A DNA stretch of 39,039 nt from Jiangella asiatica (GCF_004349065.1 NZ_SMKZ01000060.1:1-39039), one strand, 5' to 3'; counted from the stretch's first letter, positions 29,997-37,952 are shown. Numbers and translations are program-made. Notes: a model not told the origin generated them from the letters alone.

Positions 29997-31186
29997 TGGC
30001 GAGTGGGGCGACCATCCTCCATGCCGACCTCGATGCGTTCTATGCGTCGGTCGAGCAGCGGGATGACCCTGACCTGCGTGGGCGGCCGGTCATCGTCGGC
30101 ATGGGCGTAGTGCTCGCGGCCAGCTACGAGGCCAAGGCCCGCGGTGTGCGGACGGCCATGGGCGGGCGGCAGGCTCGCCGCCTCTGCCCGGACGCCGTCG
30201 TGGTCTCGCCGCGCATGTCCGCCTATGCCGACGCCAGCGACGCGGTGTTCGAGGTGTTCCGCCAGACCACGCCGGTGGTCGAGGGCCTCTCCATCGACGA
30301 GGCGTTCCTCGACGTCGGCGGGTTGGCGCGGATCTCCGGCCCGCCGCAGCAGATCGCGGCCCGGCTGCGGCTCGAGGTCCTGGAGCAGGTCGGGCTGCCC
30401 ATCACGGTCGGCGTCGCGCGCACGAAGTTCCTGGCCAAGGTCGCCAGCGCGGTCGCCAAGCCGGACGGCCTGCTGGTCGTGGAGCCGGAGCGGGAGCTCG
30501 AGTTCCTCCATCCGCTGCCCATCGAGCGGCTGTGGGGCGTCGGTGAGAAGACCTCGGCCAAGCTGCGCAGCCGGGGCATCCTCACCGTCGGCGACGTGGC
30601 GCGGCTCGCGGAGAAGTCCATGGTCGCCATCCTTGGCGGGGCTGCCGGCCGGCACCTGCACGCGCTCGCCGTCGGCCGCGACCCCCGCCACGTCGAGGTC
30701 GGCCGCCGCCGCCGATCCATCGGGTCGCAGCACGCGCTCGGGCACCGGCCCAAGACGCCGGCGGAGCTGGATGCGGTGGTCGTGGGGCTGATCGACCGAG
30801 TCGCGCGCCGGCTCCGCTCCGCCAGCCGGGTGTGCCGCACCGTCGTGCTCCGGCTGCGCTTCGACGACTACACCCGCGCCACGCGGTCGCACACGCTCGC
30901 GGAGTCCACCGCGCACACCGCCCACCTGCTCGCCGTCGCCCGCGGGCTGCTCGCCGGCGCGCGGCCGGCCATCGACCGGCGCGGCCTCACCCTCGTTGGC
31001 GTCGCGCTGTCCAACCTCGACGACGACGGCGCCGTCCAGCTGCCGCTGCCGTTCGACCGGCACGTCCCCGGTGCGCTCGACGCCACCCTCGACGAGGTCC
31101 GCGAGCGGTTCGGCTCCACGGCGGTCACTCGCGCCGTGTTGCTCGGGCGCGACCCGGGCATCACCATCCCGATGCTCCCCGACTGA
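29990..31186 (+). CDS. dinB: DNA polymerase IV
   Basis: Pol IV is an error-prone Y-family polymerase that copies past damaged bases and is induced in the SOS response. The 398-residue protein has the catalytic motifs ILHADLDAFYASVE (D13, then D15) and SIDEAFLDVGG, the YEAKARGVRTAM finger segment, a helix-hairpin-helix region (ERLWGVGEKTSAKLRSRGIL), and a little-finger domain (about 245-365). The C-terminus VQLPLPF is a clamp-binding-like QLPLF motif. A start at GTG 29990 or 29996 fits the alignment equally; both lie in the SOS box, which implies a leaderless or very short leader. The GCCCCA/TGGGGC hairpin downstream may end transcription. Confidence 0.95.
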   Translation: MFVASGATILHADLDAFYASVEQRDDPDLRGRPVIVGMGVVLAASYEAKARGVRTAMGGRQARRLCPDAVVVSPRMSAYADASDAVFEVFRQTTPVVEGLSIDEAFLDVGGLARISGPPQQIAARLRLEVLEQVGLPITVGVARTKFLAKVASAVAKPDGLLVVEPERELEFLHPLPIERLWGVGEKTSAKLRSRGILTVGDVARLAEKSMVAILGGAAGRHLHALAVGRDPRHVEVGRRRRSIGSQHALGHRPKTPAELDAVVVGLIDRVARRLRSASRVCRTVVLRLRFDDYTRATRSHTLAESTAHTAHLLAVARGLLAGARPAIDRRGLTLVGVALSNLDDDGAVQLPLPFDRHVPGALDATLDEVRERFGSTAVTRAVLLGRDPGITIPMLPD

Positions 31187-31500
31187 GCGACGGCCCCAGC
31201 CGCGTGGGGCGACGTTCGGCGGCCAACCACCCGGCCGTGTCGATCTGGGCCGGACTTGTTCGTGGTGGGGTGAGAGGCGGATCGGCCCGCCCCGGTGGGG
31301 TGGTCGCTCCTGGTGACCGGTCGAGGCCGAGCGGGATTCCTCCGCAGGGGACGGCGTGGCGCCCGGCTCGCGCGGCCTCGTCGTCGATTGAGTGCTGACA
31401 GCGTTCAATCCGATCGAGCTCTCCTGTTGGACAACACCTCAGCCGGCCACGGATGCTGGAGCCCGAGACGCCACCGGAACCGTCAGGAAGACGAACGCGA
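31187..31500. promoter_or_regulatory. Intergenic region between dinB and aldo/keto reductase gene
   Basis: This 314-bp gap holds no recognisable gene. It starts with a GC-rich hairpin (31193-31210) and contains a 19-bp imperfect palindrome TGAGTGCTGACAGCGTTCA (31389-31407) that could be an operator for the next gene. GGAAG precedes the ATG at 31501 by 12 nt. No strong promoter is visible. Confidence 0.45.
31193..31210 (+). terminator. Hairpin after dinB
   Basis: GCCCCA (31193-31198) and TGGGGC (31205-31210) form a perfect 6-bp stem with a 6-nt loop, 7 nt after the dinB stop. There is no T-run, so it is a weak or factor-assisted terminator. Confidence 0.4.
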
Positions 31501-32502
31501 ATGTTGAAGACAGCACCACTGGGCCGCACCGGCATGTCCATCACCCGGGTCGGCTTCGGCGCCTGGGCCATCGGCGGCGGTGACTGGGCCTTCGCCTGGG
31601 GCGAGCAGGACGACACCGAGTCCGTGGCCGCGATCCGGCATGCCGTGGAGTCCGGGGTGAACTGGATCGACACCGCGGCCGTCTACGGGCTGGGCCACTC
31701 CGAGGAGGTCGTCGCGCGGGCGCTGAAGGACCTTCCGGCCGCCGACCGCCCGTACGTGTTCACCAAGGGCGGCCTGATCTGGGACGAGGCGAACCGGCGC
31801 CGGCAGGCCAGCCGCATCGGCGATCCGGCCAGCCTGCGCCGTGAGGTCGAGAGCTCGCTGCGGCGGCTCGGGGTCGAGCGCATCGACCTCTACCAGATGC
31901 ACTGGCCGGCCGAGGACGGCACGCCGCTCGAGGTCTACTGGCAGACCTTCCGCGACCTCGTCGACGAGGGCAAAGTGCGCGCCGTCGGGCTGTCCAACCA
32001 CGACGTCAAGCAGTTGGAGGCGGCCGAGGCCATCGGCCACGTCGACTCCTTGCAGCCGCCGTTCAACCTGATCCGCCGCTGCGCCGCCGACGACGTCATC
32101 GCGTGGTCGGCCGAGCACGAGACCGGTGTCGTCGTGTACAGCCCGATGGCATCGGGCTTGCTGACCGGCGCGTTCGACGAGCGGCGCGCGGCCGCCCTCT
32201 CCGACGACGACTGGCGCAGCCGCAGCGCGGAGTTCACCGGCGACGGGCTGCGCCGCAACCTCGCGCTGGTCGAGGAGCTGCGGCCCATCGCCGAGCGCAA
32301 GGGCGTCTCCGTCGCGGCGCTGGCGGTCGCGTGGACGCTGGCGGTCCCTGGGGTCACGGGCGCGATCGTCGGTGCCCGCCGGCCGAGCCAGATCGACGGC
32401 TGGCTGCCCGCGGCGGACCTCGAGCTCGACCACGCCGACCTCGACGACATCGCCGCCGCGCTGACGGTCAGCGGTGCGGGGAGCGGCCCGACACGCCCCT
32501 GA
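31501..32502 (+). CDS. Aldo/keto reductase
   Basis: Aldo/keto reductases reduce aldehydes and ketones with NADPH in a TIM barrel. The 333-residue protein shows the AKR core: PLGRTGMSITRVGFGAWAIG, the catalytic tetrad in WIDTAAVYG (Asp, Tyr), FTKGG (Lys) and YQMHW (His), the cofactor-binding GLSNHD and the C-terminal GAIVGARRPSQ. It resembles the general stress AKRs (YhdN/YccK type). The ATG at 31501 fits the family start; the frame extends 16 codons upstream without conservation. Its 3' end overlaps the convergent P-loop kinase gene by 35 bp. Confidence 0.93.
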   Translation: MLKTAPLGRTGMSITRVGFGAWAIGGGDWAFAWGEQDDTESVAAIRHAVESGVNWIDTAAVYGLGHSEEVVARALKDLPAADRPYVFTKGGLIWDEANRRRQASRIGDPASLRREVESSLRRLGVERIDLYQMHWPAEDGTPLEVYWQTFRDLVDEGKVRAVGLSNHDVKQLEAAEAIGHVDSLQPPFNLIRRCAADDVIAWSAEHETGVVVYSPMASGLLTGAFDERRAAALSDDDWRSRSAEFTGDGLRRNLALVEELRPIAERKGVSVAALAVAWTLAVPGVTGAIVGARRPSQIDGWLPAADLELDHADLDDIAAALTVSGAGSGPTRP

Positions 32503-33133
32503 CCGCCACGGCGCGCGACGATGGGGAGTCCGCGCTCACCGCGAGCAGGCGCAGACCACGGGCCGCCACCGCCCGCGGCACGATCGTCACGGTGGTCCAA
32601 CCCGCGGGGCGCCAACCGGCCGCGAATCGCCCGTGCAGCTCATCCGCGCGCCGGACATGCCGGGCGAACACGCGGGGCCGGAGCACGCGGGCCCGGGTGA
32701 GCTGACCGTCCAGCGCCTCGGCCGCCGACGCGTCCAGCCACACCAGGCACCGCGCACGTCCGGTCACGTGCCCGAGAAGCAGCAGCGCGGCACGGGTGCC
32801 CGGCCGGGTGGCGGGTTCGTGCACCACCACCGTGCCGGGCGCGGCCACGGCGTGCCACAGCACCCGAAGCCGGTGCACGAGGTGCACCAGCAGGCGGTAC
32901 GACCGGTACGGCCAGCCGACCCGTGCACGCACCCACCGGTGCACCTGGTCGGAGTCCAGGACCGTGGCCGGCTCGGTCACCTCGAGGCGACCGAGCAGCG
33001 AGGTCTTGCCGGCGCCGGGCAACCCCGCCACCACGACCAGCGCGCGCTCGGGCGTCGCGATCGAGTCGGCGGACGACGGCGCGACGGACGGTTCGATAAC
33101 GGACGGTCTGGCGGTGCACGGTGAGACGGTCAT
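32468..33133 (-). CDS. P-loop kinase/zeta-toxin-like ATPase
   Basis: The 221-residue protein has a Walker A motif GLPGAGKTS (about residues 37-45) followed by VLDSDQVHRW, the Asp positions typical of small P-loop kinases such as zeta toxins, chloramphenicol phosphotransferase or gluconate-kinase-like enzymes. A central basic, helical stretch (YRSYRLLVHLVHRLRVLWHA) and a VWLDASAAEALDGQ segment follow. The C-terminal 50 residues are Arg-rich. I cannot fix the substrate. The ATG at 33133 leaves about 28 loosely structured residues before the first strand. It is divergent from the MDR gene and overlaps the AKR gene tail to tail. Confidence 0.7.
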   Translation of the reverse strand: MTVSPCTARPSVIEPSVAPSSADSIATPERALVVVAGLPGAGKTSLLGRLEVTEPATVLDSDQVHRWVRARVGWPYRSYRLLVHLVHRLRVLWHAVAAPGTVVVHEPATRPGTRAALLLLGHVTGRARCLVWLDASAAEALDGQLTRARVLRPRVFARHVRRADELHGRFAAGWRPAGWTTVTIVPRAVAARGLRLLAVSADSPSSRAVAVRGVSGRSPHR

Positions 33134-33259
33134 GACATGGACAACCGCCGGGACTGTGCCCACCGTTCACGAAACGCCGGATTCTCATGGAATTCACATG
33201 AAACGAGCCCGGCGGTCGCGACCAAGCGTGATCCCCGTTGCGGCGTGGATCGGCCGGAG

Positions 33260-33265
33260 TACCTT
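33260..33265 (+). promoter_or_regulatory. Probable -10 box (TACCTT), leaderless start
   Basis: TACCTT lies 6 nt before the ATG at 33272 and there is no ribosome site. Confidence 0.45.
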
Positions 33266-33271
33266 ATCGCT

Positions 33272-34321
33272 ATGCGTGCCCTGACCGTTCAGCCGATGAC
33301 GCCCGGCTCGGTCCGGGTCACCGAGGTACCCGATCCCGTGCCCGGCGTCGGCGAGCTGCTCGTCGACGCTTTGGCGGTCGGAATCTGCGGCACAGACGCG
33401 GAGATCATCGGTGGCCAGTTCGGCTGGCCGGCCCCGGGTCGCGACCGGCTGGTCATCGGGCACGAGTCGCTGGGCCGGGTGCGCGAGGCACCGGCCGGTA
33501 GCGGGTTCGCCGCCGGCGACCTCGTCGTCGGTGTGGTCCGTCGGCCCGACCCGGTCCCGTGCGGCGCGTGTGCCCACGGCGAGTTCGACATGTGCCGCAA
33601 CGGTCAGTACACCGAGCGCGGCATCAAGGAGCTGGACGGGTTCGCCAGCCAGGCGTGGTGCATCGAGTCCGACTACGCCATCTCGATCGAGCCGCGCCTG
33701 GAGCCGGTCGGCATGCTGGTCGAGCCGGTCAGCGTGGTGGCCAAGGCGTGGGAGCAGATCGAGCGGATCGGCGCCCGGGCGTGGTTCGAGCCGAAGACGG
33801 TCCTCGTCACCGGCGCCGGTCCGATCGGCCTGCTCGCCGCACTGCTCGGGGTCCAGCGCGGGCTCGACGTCCACGTACTCGACCGGGTGGACGGCGGCCC
33901 CAAGGCCGACGCCGTCGCCGCCCTCGGCGCCACCTACCACCACGACGGGCTGGCGAAGGCGACGGCAACCGCGCTGCCCGACGTCATCGTCGAGGCCACC
34001 GGGGCGTCGGAGCTGGTGTTCGAGGCGATGGCCAACACAGCGGCCGCGGGCATCGTCTGCCTGGCCGGCGTCTACCCGGACGGCCGGTCCGTCTCGGTCG
34101 ACGCCAGCGGCCCCTATCGCGAGATGGTGCTCGAGAACGACGTGCTGTTCGGCTCTGTCAACGCCAACCAGCGGCACTTCGCGGCCGCGGCCGACGCGCT
34201 GGCGGCGGCCGACCTCGATTGGCTCGGCCGGCTGGTGACCCGCAGGGTGCCGCTGGAGGCCGCTCCGGACGCGCTGGCACCGCGCGACGACGACATCAAG
34301 GTCGTGGTGACGCTGGACTAG
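33272..34321 (+). CDS. Glucose 1-dehydrogenase-type medium-chain dehydrogenase
   Basis: This is a zinc-dependent medium-chain dehydrogenase of 349 residues, close in pattern to the glucose 1-dehydrogenases with a Glu_dehyd_C domain, which oxidise glucose or related sugars with NAD(P). Features are GICGTDAEIIGGQFG (catalytic Cys), GHESLGRV (His-Glu), a PCGACAHGEFDMC segment that is a reduced structural zinc site, EPVSVVAKAW, and the Rossmann motif VTGAGPIGLLAALLG. The ATG at 33272 is supported by the TACCTT box; the frame runs back to 33137 without conservation. The 138-bp divergent gap before it holds GAATTC-centred dyads but no clear operator. Confidence 0.85.
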   Translation: MRALTVQPMTPGSVRVTEVPDPVPGVGELLVDALAVGICGTDAEIIGGQFGWPAPGRDRLVIGHESLGRVREAPAGSGFAAGDLVVGVVRRPDPVPCGACAHGEFDMCRNGQYTERGIKELDGFASQAWCIESDYAISIEPRLEPVGMLVEPVSVVAKAWEQIERIGARAWFEPKTVLVTGAGPIGLLAALLGVQRGLDVHVLDRVDGGPKADAVAALGATYHHDGLAKATATALPDVIVEATGASELVFEAMANTAAAGIVCLAGVYPDGRSVSVDASGPYREMVLENDVLFGSVNANQRHFAAAADALAAADLDWLGRLVTRRVPLEAAPDALAPRDDDIKVVVTLD

Positions 34322-34390
34322 CCGATCCGCTTGGTCCGAGTTGTCCGGAACCATCGGCGAAGTCCGCGCCCAGCCGCGATGATGGGTGCC

Positions 34391-35011
34391 GTGGCCGACG
34401 CGACCGATCTTCATGACGACGCTCTGTGGCTCGGAGGCTCCTACGACTTGGCCATGGAGCTGGGCGATCGCGACGACTCGCGACTGGCGGCCGCACTGGA
34501 TGCGGTGTGGCGTGCGGCCCAGGTGGAGGACTGCGTCGGCGTGCCGGGCGAGGCGGGCAACGCGGTCGTCGAATCCGAGTGCACGCTCGACGCGCTGCTG
34601 CGGCACGGCCGGCTGGCTGGGCGGACGGTGCTGCCGCGCGGCAGGCCGGTGGTGTGCGGCGTCCGGGCGCTGCGGGGCGCGCGTGCGGCCGGCAACGGGC
34701 GGCGCGCCGGCGTCGACTGGCTGGTCTTCTTCCTACCGGTCGGTGCGCTGGACCGGGCCGAGCCGCGCAGCGCCGCGTTCCCGTTCCGCGGCGGCGACTC
34801 CTTACTGTGGCGCCGGCCGCTGGACCGCTGGCTGTCCGGCATCGGCGCGGCTGTGCACCAGGAGGTGCCCTACCGGCTGGGCCTGGTCGGCCCGGACGTC
34901 GCCGGCCTGACCACGGCTCGCGCGCTGGACGGCGAGCCACCGGCGGAGCGGTGGGCCGGCTACCTCATCCCGCGCGACGGCGAGCTGGTCTACCACCAGG
35001 CCGACCGCTGA
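34391..35011 (+). CDS. Protein of unknown function
   Basis: I do not recognise this 206-residue cytoplasmic protein. It has no signal peptide or membrane segment. It contains alternating strands and helices (LHDDALWLGGSYDLAMELGD near the start; DWLVFFLPVGALDRAEPR and GLVGPDVAGLTT in the second half) and a well-conserved-looking C-terminus, YLIPRDGELVYHQADR. ATGs at 34379 and 34382 are alternative starts; GTG 34391 is chosen because a GATGAT box lies 7 nt upstream, but the choice is uncertain. It is convergent with the truncated TetR gene, only 24 bp from its end, with a CCGTCG-A-CGACGG dyad in the gap. Confidence 0.7.
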   Translation: MADATDLHDDALWLGGSYDLAMELGDRDDSRLAAALDAVWRAAQVEDCVGVPGEAGNAVVESECTLDALLRHGRLAGRTVLPRGRPVVCGVRALRGARAAGNGRRAGVDWLVFFLPVGALDRAEPRSAAFPFRGGDSLLWRRPLDRWLSGIGAAVHQEVPYRLGLVGPDVAGLTTARALDGEPPAERWAGYLIPRDGELVYHQADR

Positions 35012-35035
35012 CCCCCCGTCGACGACGGTGTCAGG

Positions 35036-35272
35036 TCACCGTGCCGCAAGCCGGTCGAACGCCGCGCCGACGTCGCCGTCGTCGCCGAACACGACCTCCT
35101 GCTTGTCGCCGAAGTACCGGAAGAACGTGCTGCGGCCCACCTCGGCTCGCTCGGCGATGTCGGTGACGGTGACGTTGTCGAAGCCGCGCTCGGCGAACAG
35201 CGCGTGCGCGGCGTCGATGATCGCCTCCCTGGTGCGCTGCTGCTTGCGATCGCGCAACGTCTCCTTGACCAC
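35036..35272 (-). CDS. Truncated TetR-family regulator (HTH domain only)
   Basis: The 78-residue product has the full TetR DNA-binding region, RTREAIIDAAHALFAERGFD then VTVTDIAERAEVGRSTFFRY and FGDKQEVVFGD, but stops after AAFDRLAAR where a normal TetR continues for another 110-130 residues of ligand-binding and dimer domain. The next gene, convergent, ends 24 bp away, so there is no hidden C-terminal half. It may be a remnant or a small HTH-only protein that still binds DNA as a weak or dominant-negative partner. The start is supported by a TAGGCT box (35280-35285) 7 nt upstream that includes the stop codon (TAG) of the GNAT gene before it. Confidence 0.75.
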   Translation of the reverse strand: MVKETLRDRKQQRTREAIIDAAHALFAERGFDNVTVTDIAERAEVGRSTFFRYFGDKQEVVFGDDGDVGAAFDRLAAR

Positions 35273-35279
35273 GCCATAG

Positions 35280-35285
35280 AGCCTA
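35280..35285 (-). promoter_or_regulatory. Probable -10 box (TAGGCT) formed by the GNAT stop codon
   Basis: On the minus strand the TAG stop of the acetyltransferase gene is the first half of TAGGCT, 7 nt before the GTG at 35272. Confidence 0.5.
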
Positions 35286-36044
35286 GGCGGACGGGTCGAT
35301 GGGGTGGCGCATCCAGACGTTCGGCTCGACGTAGACGGCGTGGTCGTGCTCCACACTGGCGAGCACGGGCACCAGCGCGCCGGGGACGACGACCTCACCG
35401 GAGGTGTCGAACGGCAGCCCGGTCCAGGACCGCCAGTCGGCCAGCGTGCCGGTGATGACCATCGAGCGGGGTGCCACCTTGACGATCTCGGCGCCGGCGC
35501 GGGCGTGCACGCGCAGCCAGGGGTCGGCCGGCAGGCCGTCGGGCCGGGTCCGGTGGGCGTACTCGCCGATCGGGACGTGCGGCTCCTGGTGCTTCGCGCT
35601 GGGCCGGACCGGCGCGACCAGTTCGGTGAAGCCGAGACGGCGGACGTTGTCGCGCATCGCCGCGAGCATGACCGTCGCCAGGCCCTCACCGCGCCGGTCC
35701 GGCCGGATGGCGATCTCCAGGGCCGACACCAGGTTCGGCTCGGTGCCGCGGTCGCGGTCCTGCGTGGCCCAACGTATGACGGCGTCCCAGCCGTCGTCGG
35801 GCAGCTCCGTTCTGCGGCCGGAGCCGAACTCGAACGGCACCGTGTACGCCACCGCCACCGGCACGTCCGGCGGTTCGTAGGCGACCAGGACGTGCTGGGG
35901 ATGATTCCGTTCGACGTCCGTGTAGTAAAGGCTCCCCATCGGGTCCTTCTCCATGAACGTCGGCCAGAGGTGTTCGAGCTTGTCCGCCACGGCGGAGAGC
36001 TCGGGGCGGCGGTCCAATGGTTCGACGACGAGGTTCGTGGACAT
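35283..36044 (-). CDS. GNAT family N-acetyltransferase
   Basis: The 253-residue protein resembles the GNAT fold with the acetyl-CoA loop in IAIRPDRRGEGLATVML (R-R-G-E-G-L), after a strand VSALE. The N-terminal part (to about 110) is larger than usual and the C-terminus (RSMVITGTLADWRSWTGLPF) looks like an extra domain, so it may be one of the two-domain or transferase-plus-ligand types. The ATG at 36044 is chosen because a CACAAT box lies 7 nt upstream; the frame extends seven codons further to 36065. It is followed 10 bp later by the truncated TetR gene. The acceptor substrate is unknown. Confidence 0.78.
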   Translation of the reverse strand: MSTNLVVEPLDRRPELSAVADKLEHLWPTFMEKDPMGSLYYTDVERNHPQHVLVAYEPPDVPVAVAYTVPFEFGSGRRTELPDDGWDAVIRWATQDRDRGTEPNLVSALEIAIRPDRRGEGLATVMLAAMRDNVRRLGFTELVAPVRPSAKHQEPHVPIGEYAHRTRPDGLPADPWLRVHARAGAEIVKVAPRSMVITGTLADWRSWTGLPFDTSGEVVVPGALVPVLASVEHDHAVYVEPNVWMRHPIDPSA

Positions 36045-36078
36045 CGCACGGATTGTGCCAGTCACACCCGGCCCGGAC

Positions 36079-36456
36079 TCAATCCTTTTCGTCGAGCATG
36101 TCGGTCTGGCGCTCGACGGCCCGGCCGATCAGCGCGGCGACGGCGTCGGGCTCCGCGGCGGCACGGGCGTACGGAACGGTCCGGACGTAGGCGCCGGAGC
36201 CCTCCAGCAGGCCGGCCGGGTCGTCGAGCAGGACGCCCTTGTGGAACGTCAGGGTGACGCTGCGCTTGGTGGCGGCGACGGCGCACAGCCAGTGGTGCCA
36301 GTCGTCGCCGGCGGTGAAGGTGAGCCGGCCCCACTTGACCGCCTCGTCCAGGCCGGGCCGGCTTTTGCGCACCTGGTCGGCGAGCGCCGTCGCCTCGTCC
36401 TGCCGGTCGGGCGGCAACCGCTCGAGCCACGCGTCGATGCCTCGCTGGTCGGTCAT
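36079..36456 (-). CDS. DUF1801 family protein (YdhG/CyaY-like fold)
   Basis: The 125-residue protein matches the DUF1801 pattern: LPPDRQDEATALADQVRKSR, then DEAVKWGRLTFTA, then KRSVTLTFHKGVLLDDP and a C-terminal helical segment. Proteins of this fold are small and cytoplasmic; their function is unknown, though some are involved in iron or stress handling. The ATG at 36456 has a strong ribosome site (AGGAGGAG, 4-9 nt upstream), so it is better than the upstream start at 36477. It is divergent from the GrpB-like gene. Confidence 0.85.
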   Translation of the reverse strand: MTDQRGIDAWLERLPPDRQDEATALADQVRKSRPGLDEAVKWGRLTFTAGDDWHHWLCAVAATKRSVTLTFHKGVLLDDPAGLLEGSGAYVRTVPYARAAAEPDAVAALIGRAVERQTDMLDEKD

Positions 36457-36553
36457 GTCGCTCCTCCTGAAGAGCACCTGAAGATCATGCGCAAGCCCAT
36501 CGAGTCCATGTTCGTCGCCCCCGGACGACGGTTTCCAACATAGCCGCGGCGAC

Positions 36554-36559
36554 TAGCCT
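36554..36559 (+). promoter_or_regulatory. Probable -10 box (TAGCCT), leaderless start
   Basis: TAGCCT lies 7 nt before the ATG at 36567, and no ribosome site is seen. Confidence 0.5.
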
Positions 36560-36566
36560 GACTGGG

Positions 36567-37100
36567 ATGACGATCGAGGTGCACGAGTACGACGAGAAGT
36601 GGCCGGCGCTGGCCGCGGCGGCCGGCGACGAGCTGCGGGCGCTCCTGCCCGGCGTGTTCATCGAGCTGGAGCACATCGGCAGCACGTCCGTGCCTGGCCT
36701 GGCCGCCAAGCCGATCATCGACCTGATGGGCTCGGTGCGTCGCCTGGGCGACGTCTCCGATCGGGAGTCGGCCCTGGCTGGGCTCGGGTACGAGCCGTTC
36801 GACACCGGGATGCGTGAGCGGTTGTTCTACTTCCGCGCCGGCGCCGACGGCCGGCGCACGCACCACCTGCACGTCGTCACCGTCGACACCTGGGACACCC
36901 GCAACGAACGGCTGCTCCGTGACCACCTGCGCGCCCACCCGGAGGCGGCGCGGCGCTACGCCGACCTGAAGCTGCGGCTGGCCGCCGAGACCCACGACAG
37001 CGACTCTTACACGCGGGCGAAGACCGCGTTGGTGCAGGAGCTCGTGGACGCGGCGCGGACAGCTCGCGGACTGTCCCTGGAGTGTGTCTGGGAGGAGTGA
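36567..37100 (+). CDS. GrpB/UPF0157 family protein
   Basis: The GrpB (UPF0157) family has a nucleotidyltransferase-like fold; its biochemical role is unresolved. The 177-residue protein shows the signature in order: EVHEYDEKWPALAA, the core IELEHIGSTSVPGLAAKPIID, then LHVVTVDTWDTRNERLLRD and YADLKLRLA. Length is normal. The gene starts 7 nt after a TAGCCT box. The GH16-like gene begins 3 bp after its stop, so the two are likely co-translated although their functions seem unrelated. Confidence 0.92.
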   Translation: MTIEVHEYDEKWPALAAAAGDELRALLPGVFIELEHIGSTSVPGLAAKPIIDLMGSVRRLGDVSDRESALAGLGYEPFDTGMRERLFYFRAGADGRRTHHLHVVTVDTWDTRNERLLRDHLRAHPEAARRYADLKLRLAAETHDSDSYTRAKTALVQELVDAARTARGLSLECVWEE

Positions 37101-37103
37101 GCC

Positions 37104-37877
37104 ATGAGCGGGACCCGCGCTCATCTCGACGAACGGTTCGACGGAACCACCCTCGATCCGGGGGTGTGGTTTCCGTACTACCTGCCGCACTGGAGCTCGC
37201 GGGTCGCCTCGGCCGCCACCTGGTGGGTCCGCGACGGCGAGCTGCGGCTGAGCGTACCGGCCGAGCAGCCGCTGTGGTGTCCCGACGTCCACCCCGAGCC
37301 GATGCGGGTCTCCTGCGTCCAGACCGGCAGCTTCGCCGGCGCCGTCGGCAGCACCGTCGGGCAGATGCCGTTCCGTGACGGGCTGCGCGTGCGCGAAACA
37401 CAGCCGACGCTGTGGGGCTACACGCCGCACTTCGGCCGGATCGAGGTGCGGATGCGCGGCACCGTCACCGAGCGGTCGATGGTGGCGTTCTGGATGTCCG
37501 GCATCGAGGATCGCCCGGAGCGCTCCGGGGAGCTTTGCGTGGCGGAGGTGTTCGGTGCCGGGGTGCGCGGCGGCGTGACCGAGGTCGGGATCGGGGTGCA
37601 CCGGTTCCGCGACCCCGCGCTGACCGAGGAGTTCGGCACGGTGCCGCTACCCATCGACGTGTCGGATTTCCACACCTACGGCGTCGACTGGCGTCCCGGT
37701 GCGGTGACGTTCACCGTCGACGGCGACCAAGTGCGGCGCGTCGGTCAGGCGCCGGACTACCCGATGCAGCTGATGATCGGCGTGTTCGACTTTCCCGGCC
37801 GGGCCGCTGGTGAGGGCGGGCCGGTGCCGGTGCCTGAGCTCGTCGTCTCCCACGTGCGCGGCCGCCCGTTCGGCTGA
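37104..37877 (+). CDS. GH16-like beta-glucanase-fold protein with altered catalytic motif
   Basis: Glycoside hydrolase family 16 enzymes cut beta-1,3/1,4-glucans or galactans with an E-x-D-x-x-E motif. This 257-residue protein has the jelly-roll pattern (WVRDGELRLSV, GRIEVRMRGTVTERSMVAFW, DFHTYGVDWRPGAVTFTVDG) but the motif reads G-E143-L-C145-V-A-E148: both catalytic glutamates remain while the assisting Asp is Cys. There is no signal peptide, which is unusual for a glucanase. It may hydrolyse slowly, act on another bond, or only bind sugar. The ribosome site GAGGAG precedes the ATG. It lies 3 bp after the GrpB-like gene. Confidence 0.8.
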   Translation: MSGTRAHLDERFDGTTLDPGVWFPYYLPHWSSRVASAATWWVRDGELRLSVPAEQPLWCPDVHPEPMRVSCVQTGSFAGAVGSTVGQMPFRDGLRVRETQPTLWGYTPHFGRIEVRMRGTVTERSMVAFWMSGIEDRPERSGELCVAEVFGAGVRGGVTEVGIGVHRFRDPALTEEFGTVPLPIDVSDFHTYGVDWRPGAVTFTVDGDQVRRVGQAPDYPMQLMIGVFDFPGRAAGEGGPVPVPELVVSHVRGRPFG

Positions 37878-37898
37878 CGTCGCCTTGTCAGATGGCCT

Positions 37899-37938
37899 AT
37901 CGTAACGCTACGGTGTCATGTGTAAGAAAAAGCTGACA
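37899..37938. promoter_or_regulatory. Operator/promoter region of the ArsR-membrane-reductase operon
   Basis: ATCGTA-ACGC-TACGGT (37899-37914) is a 6-bp-arm dyad with one mismatch, and TGTCA (37914-37918) with TGACA (37934-37938) forms a second. The stretch GTGTAAGAAAAAGC between them is unusually AT-rich for this genome. Either dyad could bind the ArsR protein encoded next. Confidence 0.5.
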
Positions 37939-37952
37939 TATGAAGGAGGAGG

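Noticed and set aside
31389-31400. Half of a CIRCE-like heat-shock site (GAGTGCT)
   Set aside because: The second half with proper N9 spacing is absent, and the downstream gene is not a chaperone.
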